From assembly GCF_021462225.1 (NCBI RefSeq), contig NC_061811.1:7713663-7777662 (forward strand): 64,000 nucleotides of DNA. Direction: 5' to 3'. The notes below the pieces were generated by a model. The model was given only the letters and a program-made list of their open reading frames with translations, did not search any database and was not told the DNA's origin. Below, in pieces: positions 22,550-34,206 of the stretch (the first letter of the stretch is position 1; each line of letters opens with the position of its first letter). Both the position numbers and the translations under genes were made by a program. The DNA comes from Girardinichthys multiradiatus. Taxonomy: Eukaryota; Chordata; Actinopteri; Cyprinodontiformes; Goodeidae.

Positions 22550-22891
22550 CTCACAACATGGCGGACGCTCTGACGTAAAATTCCTATACGGGGGCAACGA
22601 CGCCACGGTCCTGTCTACTCTTCTATATCTATGCTCCGGCCATGATTCCAACTACAGGCCAAGACCCGCCTCCCTCCCCCGCGCCAGAGAACTATTGGTT
22701 TAAATCACAAACTGCCGCTGCCAATCCAACCATAAACCGTTTTATGATTGGACGGTTAGCTTCCAGATGAGCCTCCTCCCGTTTTAGCACAATCACTTCA
22801 CTTTTTTTTTTTCCGGCTACTACGGTTTTGTGCCTGTTTGACCAATCCCTCAGCTCGGTACACTTCGGGCAGCGAATTTGGACTCGAATAG
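22550..22891 (+). promoter_or_regulatory. ywhaq promoter and probable non-coding first exon
   Basis: CpG-rich, TATA-less region with CATGGCGGAC (YY1-like) and CTGACGTAA (CRE-like) motifs near 22556-22577. A likely 5' UTR exon ends at 22891 with AATAG|GTGAGAA. The matching acceptor would be TTTCTTCATCTTAG before 23320, so that the second exon, 23320-23651, carries the start codon. The first-exon start is not determined. Confidence 0.55.
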
Positions 22892-23357
22892 GTGAGAAAC
22901 AACGCATATTATGTGTTTTATTCATATTTGACGGATTACCGTAGAGCTAATAAAGTATTGAGGTGTTTAGAGATTTATGTAACGAATAGCTAACATGATG
23001 TTAAAAAACGAAAGGAGTGGCTGAAGGAGCTAACGTTAGCTCCTTTTTGTTAATGTTAGCCGCTGCAGACAGATTTAGCTGCTGCTTACAGATCTGATGC
23101 TGTCAGCTAGCACACAGCTTCAGATTTGTCGCGGTGATCATAGTCATACTGGAGCTAACCTAAGCGATTTACTTACCCTTGATTTATGTATTTTTACATA
23201 ATTAATATCCAAATGATTATTGAATGTTTTACCAAGATTATGAAATTCCCCTCACAGCCTGTGAAGATAATTCCCCAAATCCCCTGATTGTCAGCGACAC
23301 CCGGGTTTCTTCATCTTAGAGCGACGCTAAACATAAAAAAAAAAATAAAAAATAAAA

Positions 23358-26300
23358 ATGGACAGGACGGATCTGATCCAGAAGGCCAAGCTGGCGGAGC
23401 AGGCTGAGCGCTATGACGACATGGCAGACTGCATGAGAGAGGTGACGGAGATGGGAGGCGAGCTGTCAAACGAGGAGAGGAACCTGCTCTCTGTCGCTTA
23501 CAAAAACGTGGTTGGGGCGAGGCGGTCCGCCTGGAGGGTGATGTCCAGCATCAGCCTGAAGACCGAGGGCAGCGAGAAGAAGCAGCAGATGGTCAAGGAG
23601 TACCGGGAGAAGGTGGAGAAGGAGCTGGAAGACATTTGCAACAATGTTTTGGTGAGTGCTGCAGATGTACTGCTCAGGGTTACCTAGAAAATTCTTCATG
23701 CAGTCTGTTAGAATTTATATTTGATGAAAATCCATCTTTATTTCATCTATTTTTGCTCTTTCATAGATGACAGCTCTATCTCGCTAAACAGATTACCATT
23801 AATCAAAAAAGTGAAACTCATTCTCTAGATTCAGCATACACACAGTAATAGATTTTAAACTTTGTTTTTCTGTTAATTCTGATCATCATGTCTGACAGTT
23901 AATGAAAACACAACGATCAGTGTTTTTAGAAAATTCAAATGGTGTAAGAACAATGAAAAAATGATTTTTAATATGTTATGGCCTACACCAGCATGAAGAA
24001 GGCTGCTGGTTTGAATTGTCCAGCACACACCTGGATCTCCTGAATCTGGATCTATTTCATATTCTAAATCACACACTGAACTCATCAGCGTGCTAAGCTT
24101 GTCCACACAATAAGGGACACCGTCTTTAATTATCCATATCGTCAGTCAGGTCGTCAGATATGTCATATAAATGTTACAATAAAATATTACTCTTCTTTGT
24201 ATCATGATAAAAGTCAGAATCTATACTGCATTGAGAGCAAATCCTCAGTAATGACTGAAAGCCAGCATTACTTTCACTATTTTCAGTTTAAAAGGGCATC
24301 TTCTAACAGCCTATATGTCAATTCACTTTTCTAAGTTTATTAAAGCTCATTTAAAGTTTCCAAACATTCACATTTTAACCATAAATGGAAGTAATCCTGT
24401 TTTTTCTTTATTTTCTGTTTGGTTCAGAGCTACTTCCTCAATCAAATAACCTGTAGCACATGTTTTTTGATCTCTTTAATGTGTTCCAGCCTTTTGGAAA
24501 ACCAGAAATCATTATCGCCCCGGAAAGTAATGATCAGTTCTCTCTACAAAGAATAAATACCACATCACCTGCATACAGTCAGAGGATAATAATAGACCTG
24601 TTAACTCTACTTCCTGGTCCAGTCCGTTAACCACTTTAACAAGCATTGCAGATGCTAAAACAATGGGCAGATGCACAGTTGTTACCCATTTTATGTGAAA
24701 TTTTATGTTTCTTCATGCATTCGTATGTTACACAGTATGGGATCTGTTTCCTGTGAGTTTTCCCCTATTGTATAAATAAAGTGGCTGAATCCAGACAGGA
24801 TAAGGAAGTACTACAGATCCTTTCCCCCGTTCCTGCCTGTTGGGAATCTGGATTTAGAACAATGGGCTTGAAACCTTTTTTGGGTGTGAACTGACTATAG
24901 ATCATGGTACCAACTCAGCAAGGTGTGTCTGAATAGACTCAAAGTAAACTCAACACAAACACACAGGAAGTGCAAGGCACTCAGCCCCATCTAGCAGACA
25001 GTAGCCTCTTGTGGTTGCCCAACTGCAAGAATACACATGTAGAAATGACTCAGAGTAGTTTCATACATCTCGTCAATGCAACACCTTCCTGAAACCAGTG
25101 TAATGTCTTTCTCAGGCATTATGTGCTTCATTTCGAGGCTTGGCTGTAATGGACTACATGATGTGTTTTCACTTCTGGCTGGGTTTAGAACAACAGCACA
25201 GATTGGTGCCCTACGTTGTTCCTGCTCTGGCTCAGTGATGGATTTGAGTAAATCTGGGCGGAAACCTATCTGCATGACAAATATAATCTTTCAGGACATC
25301 TGTCATTTGGAAAACCCAGAAAAGCTCTTGGGCCAGCTACTGTCAAACAGTAGTCACTGTGCTAACCTGAGAATGTCGTCTGGGCTGCCTGTGACTCAGC
25401 TCATCATATCTGAGCCACCGTGTGTAGCTGTTGAGAGGAAGAGGGTGTGTCGGTTGTCGAGCGTTAGCATGTTCTCAGGAGCCTGACAGGTTAGCTTTTC
25501 ACTCTCGATTCACAAACAAACCGCAAACGCTCACTTTCAAACTGCATTTTTGTTCAACATTTGCTGGGTAAAATCCTACTATTATAAAATGCAAACATGT
25601 ACAGCTGCTGCTTAATCCTTGCAAGGTCGCAGGGGAGTGGGTGCTTGTATCCTGAAGAAAAATATGCCATGGTTCAAATTTCTGTTATTTCAAACAGGAA
25701 AGCAACAATTATTACATTGCTGCTGCTAAAATAATGTAGTCTATTAATTAATACACTTCTTATAATGTTTTCTAATCGATTTATTGATTATTTTAAAACA
25801 TAGTTGAAAAAAATCACGCTTTAAGTTCTTCTTGAGTGACAAGTGGTGAGATAAATTTATGTGTATAATATGTTAAAATGGCTTGCCATAGTTGAGTGCC
25901 CAGCTAATAATAACCCTGTTCACACAGTCAGAGGAAGCTGCTCGATCCAAAACGTTCTCTGATCATTTAATAAAGGGACTTCACCCGGTTTTTAACCCTT
26001 AACTTTCTGAATGTGCTAAAACCGGGTGTGAAGCCAGGTGGAGACTGAAATGGTACGGAAAACAATATAGGTAGATCAATTAACATGATGTAAGACAACT
26101 TGGACTGTGGTGAAACCTGGAGAGAACATCTAAACTCCCAGAAATGCTCTGGCTCAGATTTGAGGACCTTCTTGCTGTGAGGCAACAGCGTCAACAACTA
26201 CCCACAATGGAGCCCCACATACCAGCGGAACATTTCCATGAGTTGCATGTTCTGTGTTATACGTCATGCTTACTGTATGTCCCAGCTACACCCATAACGG

Positions 26301-29300
26301 TTTTATTGTTCAGTTATTATTGAAAATGTTTTTATTAGGGAAACACTACATAACGTTCATTGAAGGAGTCTCATTTACATTAAATTCTTTTCTTTTTATT
26401 TAAAACTAACTTTTGAAATATCTCTTTTTATTCTACCTACATGGCGTTAAACCTGAACTACTGTTACAGCATTGAGATGTTTGGGTCCATCTCAGTGTGA
26501 AAGATTTCTCTTGATTCTGTCTCACCCCAGGGACCAAACTGTGCCGAAAAATGTGATTTCATCTTTAAAATCAGGCCTCAAACTGCTGCATATGTTAGGT
26601 GGACGGGTGTTCACTCGGTTCCTTAATGAATAATTTCCACATCACAATAAACTCTATTCTATTAGGGTGATCAGGAAATGTCTTGATGGTCCTGATGGGA
26701 TGTTTTTCTTTCTCTGTGTTGTGTGTCATAGTTTGTATTCTCAGTAGATCAGCAGTAGTGGCAGGCAGCTATTGGCAAGCCTTCAGTCCATCCAACTCAA
26801 CCGATTTTCTCCTCTTTTCATTTAACTTCTGCATAAGATTCAGATTCTCTGACAGAGCTGATCCAACATAACCTTTCTGCATGTTCACAGAAACACTTGC
26901 ATCAATTATATAATTTCAGGAAGTGACCTTATCCTCATGTGATTTGTATTTTGTACCAATACAGCATATTTTAGACTTAAATTAGCTGCTGTAGAGATGT
27001 CTCTTAAAGCTACAGTACAGCTTTCGTTTGGAGGAGCCTTATGAGTGCAATCAGAAATCTTATGGTCCACCTGACTTGACTTATGAAATATAATATCCCA
27101 TCATAGAACTTCCCTAGCAAGCTGAGAGTTGAAATCCACCTATAGCAGAGGTCTCCAAGGGGTGGCCTGGGGGCCATTCGCGGCCCTTCGGAATGATTTT
27201 GTGCGGTCCTCGACTGCAATTCAGGGTTGGCACAAATTGGGTTTAAAAACTCAGGTGTTTAATGCAGATAAAAAAACAATGTTAGCTGCAGTTTTCATTC
27301 ATGTTTAAATGAGATGCAGCCAAATTGGAATCTTATAGAAATCAAAAATGTAAGGTGCAACACAAAGTTGCATTAATTGGACCGTAAATGGGACTAAAAA
27401 CATCCAGTGACTTTTACTGAAAAGCACAGTTGAGCTAAACCATCTATTAAACTAAATGAAGCAACAGTGAGCCATATCCTGTTGTTGTTGCTGATAATAC
27501 CTACAACAAATCCAGACCTGGATAAACAACCTGAAAAATGTGAAACCTGTAAGACCCTTTCTGTTTCAGATCTACACACAAGGTACACAGATCAATTTTC
27601 TACTCAAATACGACTACTTGCTTTTTTCATTAACATATTGTGTGTTTATTGCTGAGCAGGTAGAAATGAAAAGAAAAATGTTGAGGCCCCTGAGCACTTT
27701 CAACACCACCGACCTATAACTCAGGGTTGCTATGCAGTCTGAATCTGTTTTGAATATGCTTTCAAACAGCATATTCTAGGTCTGGATAAGAATATTTTTC
27801 CTAGACTTTTCGCCTCCTTTTGTTTTCTAAATAACACAAATCTAATAAGCCTGATTATAGGCAGTGGTTTTATATTTAAATGACAAGCTTTGTGTTTGAT
27901 CTTCCATATCATAACTTGATTTTACCATCCATTTTAGTGATGATGGTTATTATAATGCGGTTATAGCTTGATTAAGTGATGTTAATCTGTTACCTTTGCT
28001 GATTGTTTCATTTTCTTCTTACAAGGTGGCTCCCAGCCTTATTGTTTGCTGTTTGTACCATTTGTCTGATAAAATAACTCTTTCTGCTACATTTTTGTTT
28101 TTTTTTTGTTTTTACAGAAACTGCTGGATAATTATTTAATCAGCAACTCCAAAAACGCAGAGAGCAAAGTCTTCTATCTAAAGATGAAGGGAGACTACTA
28201 TAGATACCTTGCTGAAGTTGCCTCTGGAGACAACAAGTCCAGTAAGATCACACCATTCTTTTTCTTTCTTTCTATTACCAAGAGCATCGTCGCCCCTGGT
28301 TTACTGATTAGGAATAGTGCAGCGCATTTAATGTGGAGACAGGATTGTAATGTGTCAAGTTGCTGTTAGAGTTTCATGGCCGAGCTTCAGTAGAAGGTCA
28401 GTTGGGACTTTATGGCAACTAACTGAAGGCTGGTTTTCTCAAATGGAAAATGTTTTGTTCTTGAATTTGTCTTTAATCTGCCCCACTTCTGTTCTCAGTA
28501 ATTAGTTTGAACTTGATCTACTGTTTAAACATTTATGACTTTTGATCAAATCTATGCTTAAAAATAGGAATTTGATAAGTTTTCAGAAAACTTTCATAGT
28601 CTCTCTGAAACATATATTTTTTCTTTGTTTTAGAAACTATTGAAAACTCACAGCAAGCGTACCAGTCTGCGTTTGACATCAGCAAGACCGAGATGGAGCC
28701 CACACATCCCATCCGCCTGGGTCTGGCTCTGAACTTCTCAGTGTTCTTCTACGAGATCCTGAACTCCCCGGATAAGGCCTGCGAGCTGGCCAAAAAGGTC
28801 GACAAACTTTGTAAACGCCACAAACCGCTTTCCCATTACTTCAGATGTTAACTGTGTGCACAGCATGAACATGCGTCTTCTTGTTGACAGGCATTTGATG
28901 ACGCTATTGCAGAGTTGGACCAGCTACATGAAGAGTCCTACAAGGACAGCACCCTTATCATGCAGCTCCTCAGAGACAACCTCACGGTAAGCTTTCTGCT
29001 CTCACACAGCAGTAAACCAGTTGCTGTTGGTTCAAATAGACTCTTTTATGCTACCATTGAATTACATTCGGGTGTCTTATACAGGGGCATCTTAATAAAT
29101 TAGAAAATCATCAAAAGTTATTTGTTATGTAGTTCAAGAACTAAAACTAATATTTTCTATAGATTCATTACACACACTGATATATTCTATGTGTTTATTT
29201 CTGTCATTTTAGATGATTATGACCTACTGCTAATGAAAACCCAGAGTTCAGTATGGCCTCAGTACTTAGCTAGGTCTTATTTTGTTTGAATTACTGCATC

Positions 29301-30671
29301 GATGCGGCGTGGCATGGAGATCAGCCTGTGGTTCTGCTGAGCTGTTCAGGAAGCCCAGGTTGCTTTTATAGCAGCCTTCAGCTCATCTGTATTGTTGCCT
29401 CTGTTGTGTCGTCCTCTCCATAAATTCTCCGTGGAGTTCAGCTGCTGGCCAGCCATTTTTGATGAATTTATGGTCATTAAAGCAGGGATCGGTTCTTTTG
29501 GCAGTGGGTACATGTACCAAGTAGCTGAAAAATGAAATCATCATATCCATAAACCCTCTCAGCAGAGGCCAGCATGGAGTGCTGTAAAATGTCATGTTAC
29601 TAAGCTGCGCTGACTTTGGACTTGATAACACCTCAGTGGACCAACACCAGCAGATGACATGACTCCCAAATCAGCGCAAACTTCATACTGGACCTTAAGA
29701 GACTCTGATTCTGTGCCTCTCCACTCTTCCTCCAGACTCTGTGACTTTGATTCCCAAATAAAATGGAAAAGAGTCTTACCTCTTTACTCACCCCAACTAT
29801 CGTTGTCTCTTTTTCAGGAATGACTCGAACCAAGGAATATGACAGTTGTATCTCATGTTCTGGACGCATCTATGTGTGGTTGCCCTTGAAGCTCTGACTC
29901 CAGCTGCAATCACATCTTTTGCTACTCCTTTTTCCTTCCACTTAACCTTCCATTAATATGATTGGATGCAGCACTCTGTGAACAGCCAGATTATTTATCA
30001 ATTACCATTTTGTGGTGATAATTATCAAAATTAACAGACTTAAAGCTGTAGTGATATTACTGTCTGTGGTGAATCTATAAAATGAGTTTCACCTTTTGAA
30101 TTAGGTGACAGAAGTTAACCGGTGCCGTTCTTTAATTGGTTAAACAGAAAAAGAGCAAAAATAAGTAGCACAGAGCAGTATCTGCTTTGTAGTTTTGGTG
30201 TCACAAGAACCTGGTCTTGTCGGTCATCAGCTTTCTCAGTCTCGTAAAAGCGAAAACGTTGCTCGCATGTGAAGTTTTCTTTTTCCGCTTTCACTTCAGT
30301 CTTTTTCCTCGTGCTCTAATTCACTATTTTGAGCAGCCAGTTGTCGCTGAATACTATACATGAAGAGAAATCTGGGCAATGTGCCTCAGAGCAACACTGA
30401 AAGGGGAAGTGTTGTGGTGTTTTCACAAAATGTAGACATTTTCATCATAACATAACTCACTGCAGAAACTTGTATAGAATAAAGATGTATGGATGTATTT
30501 ATATATATATTTTTTATTTGGCATTTAAACATTTAGAAATAAAATATTTTGTTTGTTCTACCGTTTTATTTTTAATCTAAGATTTGTTTTTCTCCACAGT
30601 TATGGACATCAGATAACGCTCCCGAGGAGGGTAATGCTGGAGAAGGAGAGGCTGGCGAGACTGAGAACTAG
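23358..30671 (+). CDS. ywhaq: 14-3-3 protein theta-like
   Basis: Dimeric cytosolic adaptor that binds phosphoserine/threonine motifs in signalling proteins. Coding exons: 23358-23651, 28118-28241, 28634-28797, 28891-28986 and 30600-30671; phases 0-1-0-0 close to 249 aa with a TAG stop (human theta is 245). Nine-helix signatures are intact: [20 protein letters not shown] with the phosphate-binding Lys and Arg, [20 protein letters not shown] with the Arg-Tyr pair, [20 protein letters not shown] and [18 protein letters not shown]. Position next to adam17 argues for ywhaq. The sequence is unusually divergent for this family ([50 protein letters not shown]), and some positions look beta-like, so a fast-evolving ohnolog is possible. 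AATAAA at 31465-31470 probably ends the transcript. Confidence 0.92.
23652..28117. other. ywhaq intron 1 of the coding region
   Basis: A 4.5-kb intron. A short hAT-like terminal piece lies at 27146-27240. No exon, RNA gene or further element could be recognised; the frames at 24991-25486 overlap on opposite strands without family resemblance. Confidence 0.5.
27146..27240. repeat. hAT-like terminal fragment
   Basis: CAGAGGTCTCCAAGGGGTGG followed by CCTGGGGGCC and GCGGCCC is the terminal pattern of Charlie/ZBED-type hAT elements (CAGNGGTNNCCAA...GTGGCC...GCGGCCC). Only one end was found. Confidence 0.45.
29082..30110. mobile_element. DNA transposon remnant in ywhaq intron 4
   Basis: Begins after TA with CAGGGGCATCTTAATAAATT AGAA, the end of a very common teleost DNA transposon (ends near AGGTGCATCTCAATAAATTAGAAT). 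Internal antisense pieces such as cactctgtgaacagccag (about 29970) and ctgcatcgatgcggcgtggcatgg (about 29295) belong to the same kind of element. The transposase is ruined and the right end is incomplete. Superfamily not assigned. Confidence 0.55.
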
Positions 30672-31464
30672 AGCATGCATGCCCTAACTGTTGGGAAAAC
30701 AACACAAATGATTTAAAAAAAAAAAAAAAAAATCAACTTTTCTCATTATATGCTCCATAACACTCCACTGCTACATTCCATTGCTGAAAATGACCTTAAG
30801 CAACCAAAATGAAATGTTTCAACACATCAGATTTGGAGACTTCGTTCCGTTCCTGTAGTTTTTCTCTCGGCCTTCCCATCTTGTGCAGGTTCGGCTGTAG
30901 AAAAGTAAAAAGGTATCTGAAGGGATTTATGAGACCCCCTTTAAAGGCAAAGGTAGAAAATGAAATCCTCATTGCATCACTTTGCAGTTTTTCTACCAGA
31001 TTATGTGGTACTGTTATACTTCTTTGGGTCTAATTTGAAGTAAATGTAATTTTTGTTCTACGAGGAAAAGCCAGTGCACTTTCACTTGCTGGCTGAACGT
31101 GTTTGAACACAGCCAAGTACTGCCCAGTGGCTGAATGTTCACCGTCTGCCATTTCTGATCGCAGTGACCCGTTCACTGGAGTCTGTCTGTTTGGGGTCAA
31201 TTTACTGTTCTTTTCTGATTAAATACTAGTTTGTTGTCGGTGCAGAAGCCATTCCTGATCCTGCTCTTCTGTTCAAATTTTACACTGGAATGGGAACAAA
31301 TAGTTTTTACCCACTCTGCAAAAGTGAAATCTGTTAGTCTGTTTGGTGATGCACGTTTTTTCTGTTGAGATTTGGACCACTTTTGTTTTGTAATTAATTC
31401 AGTCGGTAGTCCCCAAACGCCTCGTGAAACTGTTGAATCCTGATGCATCCACTATGTTAACATG

Positions 31465-31470
31465 AATAAA
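31465..31470 (+). terminator. ywhaq polyadenylation signal
   Basis: AATAAA about 790 bp after the stop codon, followed within 30 bp by a GT-rich stretch (aatgttctgtcttc). Confidence 0.55.
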
Positions 31471-31799
31471 ACATTTTCTAAGCCAAGCTAATGTTCTGTC
31501 TTCATTTATACTTGCATATTAGGGATTTGTCTTTAATTTAAAAGCCCAGGGTGTCATTAGTTTTACATTTTCTTTCAACATTACAAAATGACTTTTAAGA
31601 TACAAGTTTTTTTCTTTATAAACCGTTTTTAACTGGATCAAACGTGTTCTTCAGAGAGACTTCTGCATGCTTTTATTTGTAGTGAGCTAGATTATGTAAT
31701 GGTGTCTTTACTGGTCTGTGTAAAAAAAAATCTATCTGGCTACTTCAGCTCATCCAAAATGTTGCTGCCAGAAGAAACACCAGGAAAATGGATCACATA

Positions 31800-33069
31800 C
31801 AGGGGTTGGACAATGAAACCGAAACACCTGGTTGTAGACCACAATAATTTATTAGTATGGTGTAAGGCCTCCTTTTGCGGCCAATACAGCGTCAATTCGT
31901 CTTGGGAATGACATATACAAGTGCTACACAGTGGTCAGAGGGATTTTAAGCCATTCTTCTTGCAGGATAGTGGCCAGGTCACTATGTGATACTGGTGGAG
32001 GAAAACGTTTCCTGACTCGCTCCTCCAAAACACCCCAAAGTGGCTCAATAATATTTAGATCTGGTGACTGTGCAGGCCATGGGAGATGTTCAACTTCACT
32101 TTCATGTTCATCAAACCAATCTTTCACCAGTCTTGCTGTGTGTATTGGTGCATTGTCATCCTGATACACGGCACCGCCTTCAGGATACAATCTTTGAACC
32201 ATTGGATGCACATGGTCCTCAAGAATGGTTCGGTAGTCCTTGGCAGTGACGCGCCCATCTAGCACAAATATTGGGCCAAGGGAATGCTATGATATGGCAG
32301 CCCAAACCATCACTGATCCACCCCCATGCTTCACTCTGGGCATGCAATAGTCTGGGTGGTACGCTTCTTTGGGGCTTCTCCACACCGTAACTCTCTCGGA
32401 TGTGGGGAAAACAGTAAAGGTGGACTCATCAGAGAACAATACATGTTTCACATTGTCCACAGCCCAAGATTTGCGCTCCTTGCACCATTGAAACCGACGT
32501 TTGGCATTGGCATGAGTGACCAAAGGTTTGGCTATAGCAGCCCGGCCGTGTATATTGACCCTGTGGAGCTCCTGATGAACAGTTCTGGTGGAAACAGGAG
32601 AGTTGAGGTGCACATTTAATTCTGCTGTGATTTGGGCAGCCGTGGTTTTATGTTTTTTGGATACAATCTGGGTTAGCACCTGAACATCCCTTTCAGACAG
32701 CTTCATCTTGCGTCCACAGTTAATCTTGTTGGATGTGGTTCGTCCTTCTTGGTGGTATGCTGACATTACCCTGGATACCGTGGCTCTTGATACATCACAA
32801 AGACTTGCTGTCTTGGTCACAGATGCGCCAGCAAGACGTGCACCAACAATTTGTCCCCTTTTGAACTCTGGTATGTCACCCATAATGTTGTGTGCATTTC
32901 AACATTTTGAGCAAAACTGTGCTCTTACCCTGCTAATTGAACCTTCACACTCTGCTCTTACTGGTGCAATGTGCAATCAATGAAGACTGGCTACCAGGCT
33001 GGTCCAATTTAGCCAAGAAACCTCTCACACTAAAATGACAGGTGTTTCAGTTTCATTGTCCAACCTCTG
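31800..33069 (-). mobile_element. Complete Tc1/mariner element with DD36E-spaced transposase
   Basis: A 1,270-bp element flanked by TA (31798-31799 and 33070-33071). Inverted repeats of about 31 bp start CAGGGGTTGGACAATGAAAC on the left and CAGAGGTTGGACAATGAAAC on the right, with two mismatches. The transposase lies on the minus strand at 32883-31852. The element sits between the ywhaq 3' end and the adam17 promoter. Confidence 0.9.
31852..32883 (-). pseudogene. Tc1/mariner transposase, two in-frame stops
   Basis: A 343-codon frame from MGDIPEFKRGQIVGARLAG to GGLTPY with no frameshift but two TAG codons (32289-32287, where the family would have Trp in AAISWHS, and 31926-31924). The N-terminus has paired helix-turn-helix motifs (VTKTASLCDVSRATVSRVMS). 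The catalytic blocks are HVLFSDESTF, YQDDNAPIHTA and LNIIEPLW. Counting from the Asp of DNAPIH to the Glu gives 36 intervening residues instead of the usual 34. The copy is dead but otherwise well preserved. Confidence 0.85.
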
Positions 33070-33689
33070 TATTATCTGCCTTCAAAGAACTCCACTGGCT
33101 CATTGTTTGGAAAATGATAAAGTATGAAATCTTTTTGGTCTATAAGGAACCGAATCGTGGACCCCTCTGGTCATCAGAGACCTGTTCAATCAGGTGTTCC
33201 ACAACTAAAGGGGAGGCATAATTTAGTTAATGTGCTCCTCAGCTCTGAAACAGTTACCTGAGATGTGTAGAAACGATTTGCTCCTTTAAATCAGGAATGA
33301 CAATATTTCTGTTTACTGCAGCTTTCTTATAAAAGTCAGGTATTACTATATCTGTTCATATTATCTTTTTTTTTAGTTATTTAGTTGTTTTATGATGTTG
33401 GTGATTGATGTTTCTTATTATGTGTCTAGGTTTTCTGTTATTTTAATTAGTAGCTTGACTTTAAGTTAATTGTTTTTATCTCTGTTGCTTTATTTTTCCT
33501 GTAAAACACTTTGGATTTCCTTTGTGTATGAATGGCTCTAAACAGAGTGAAAACTATCTACACCTGCTGTAGTGGTTTAATGCTTTAGTTACGGAAGTAG
33601 GTATGAGCTGATATAGAACTACATATACACTAAGGTTTGTATTGTTTGGGTTCATAACTATTAAGTAACAATTTAAGTTAATGTCAAGA

Positions 33690-33975
33690 GCATCTCAGTA
33701 AATATGAATATAGTTGAAAAGTTAATCATATATAAAGCTTAATTACACAAATGGATACAATTGTTTATTTTTTTATTTTTCTTGTTTAATATTCTTTTTT
33801 TCAGACAAAGAATTTTGAGTTTTATTGCCTGTCAGCCACAATCGTCAATACGACCAGAAATAAAAGCTTGAATTACATTACTCTGGAATCCTTGTAATAT
33901 ACTAATGTCCATTTTTCGATTAAATTTAAAAAATGTTACCTTTCTATGATATTCGAATTTATTGAGATGAAGCTG
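33690..33975. repeat. MITE related to the 29082 element, upstream of adam17
   Basis: The left end (GCATCTCAGTAAATATGAATA) and right end (GATATTCGAATTTATTGAGATG) are inverted with respect to each other and match the AATAAATTAGAAT-type ends of the transposon in ywhaq intron 4. No frame between them; about 285 bp. Confidence 0.55.
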
Positions 33976-34009
33976 TAGGCGTTACTGAGTCCATGTGAGA
34001 CTATTTTCC

Positions 34010-34206
34010 GTCCAAAACTCCTCCCTGGCGCTGTTCGTGATATCCAACCGCGTCATGGTCCGGCAAACCGCGAAGAAGCGAACCCATTTCTTCGAGCGGA
34101 TGTTTTCCGCTCTGTGCACTTCCGGATAGCTCCTCTGCTAGCCGTACGATCATACAATCACACAGGAGCATTTTTTGACTTTTAAATGTGACAGCGCCGC
34201 TTAAAT
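34010..34206 (+). promoter_or_regulatory. adam17 promoter and 5' UTR
   Basis: CpG-rich, TATA-less stretch directly before the adam17 start codon, with an ETS-like CACTTCCGG near 34119 and several CGCG/GCGAA motifs. The transcription start is not determined. Confidence 0.45.
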
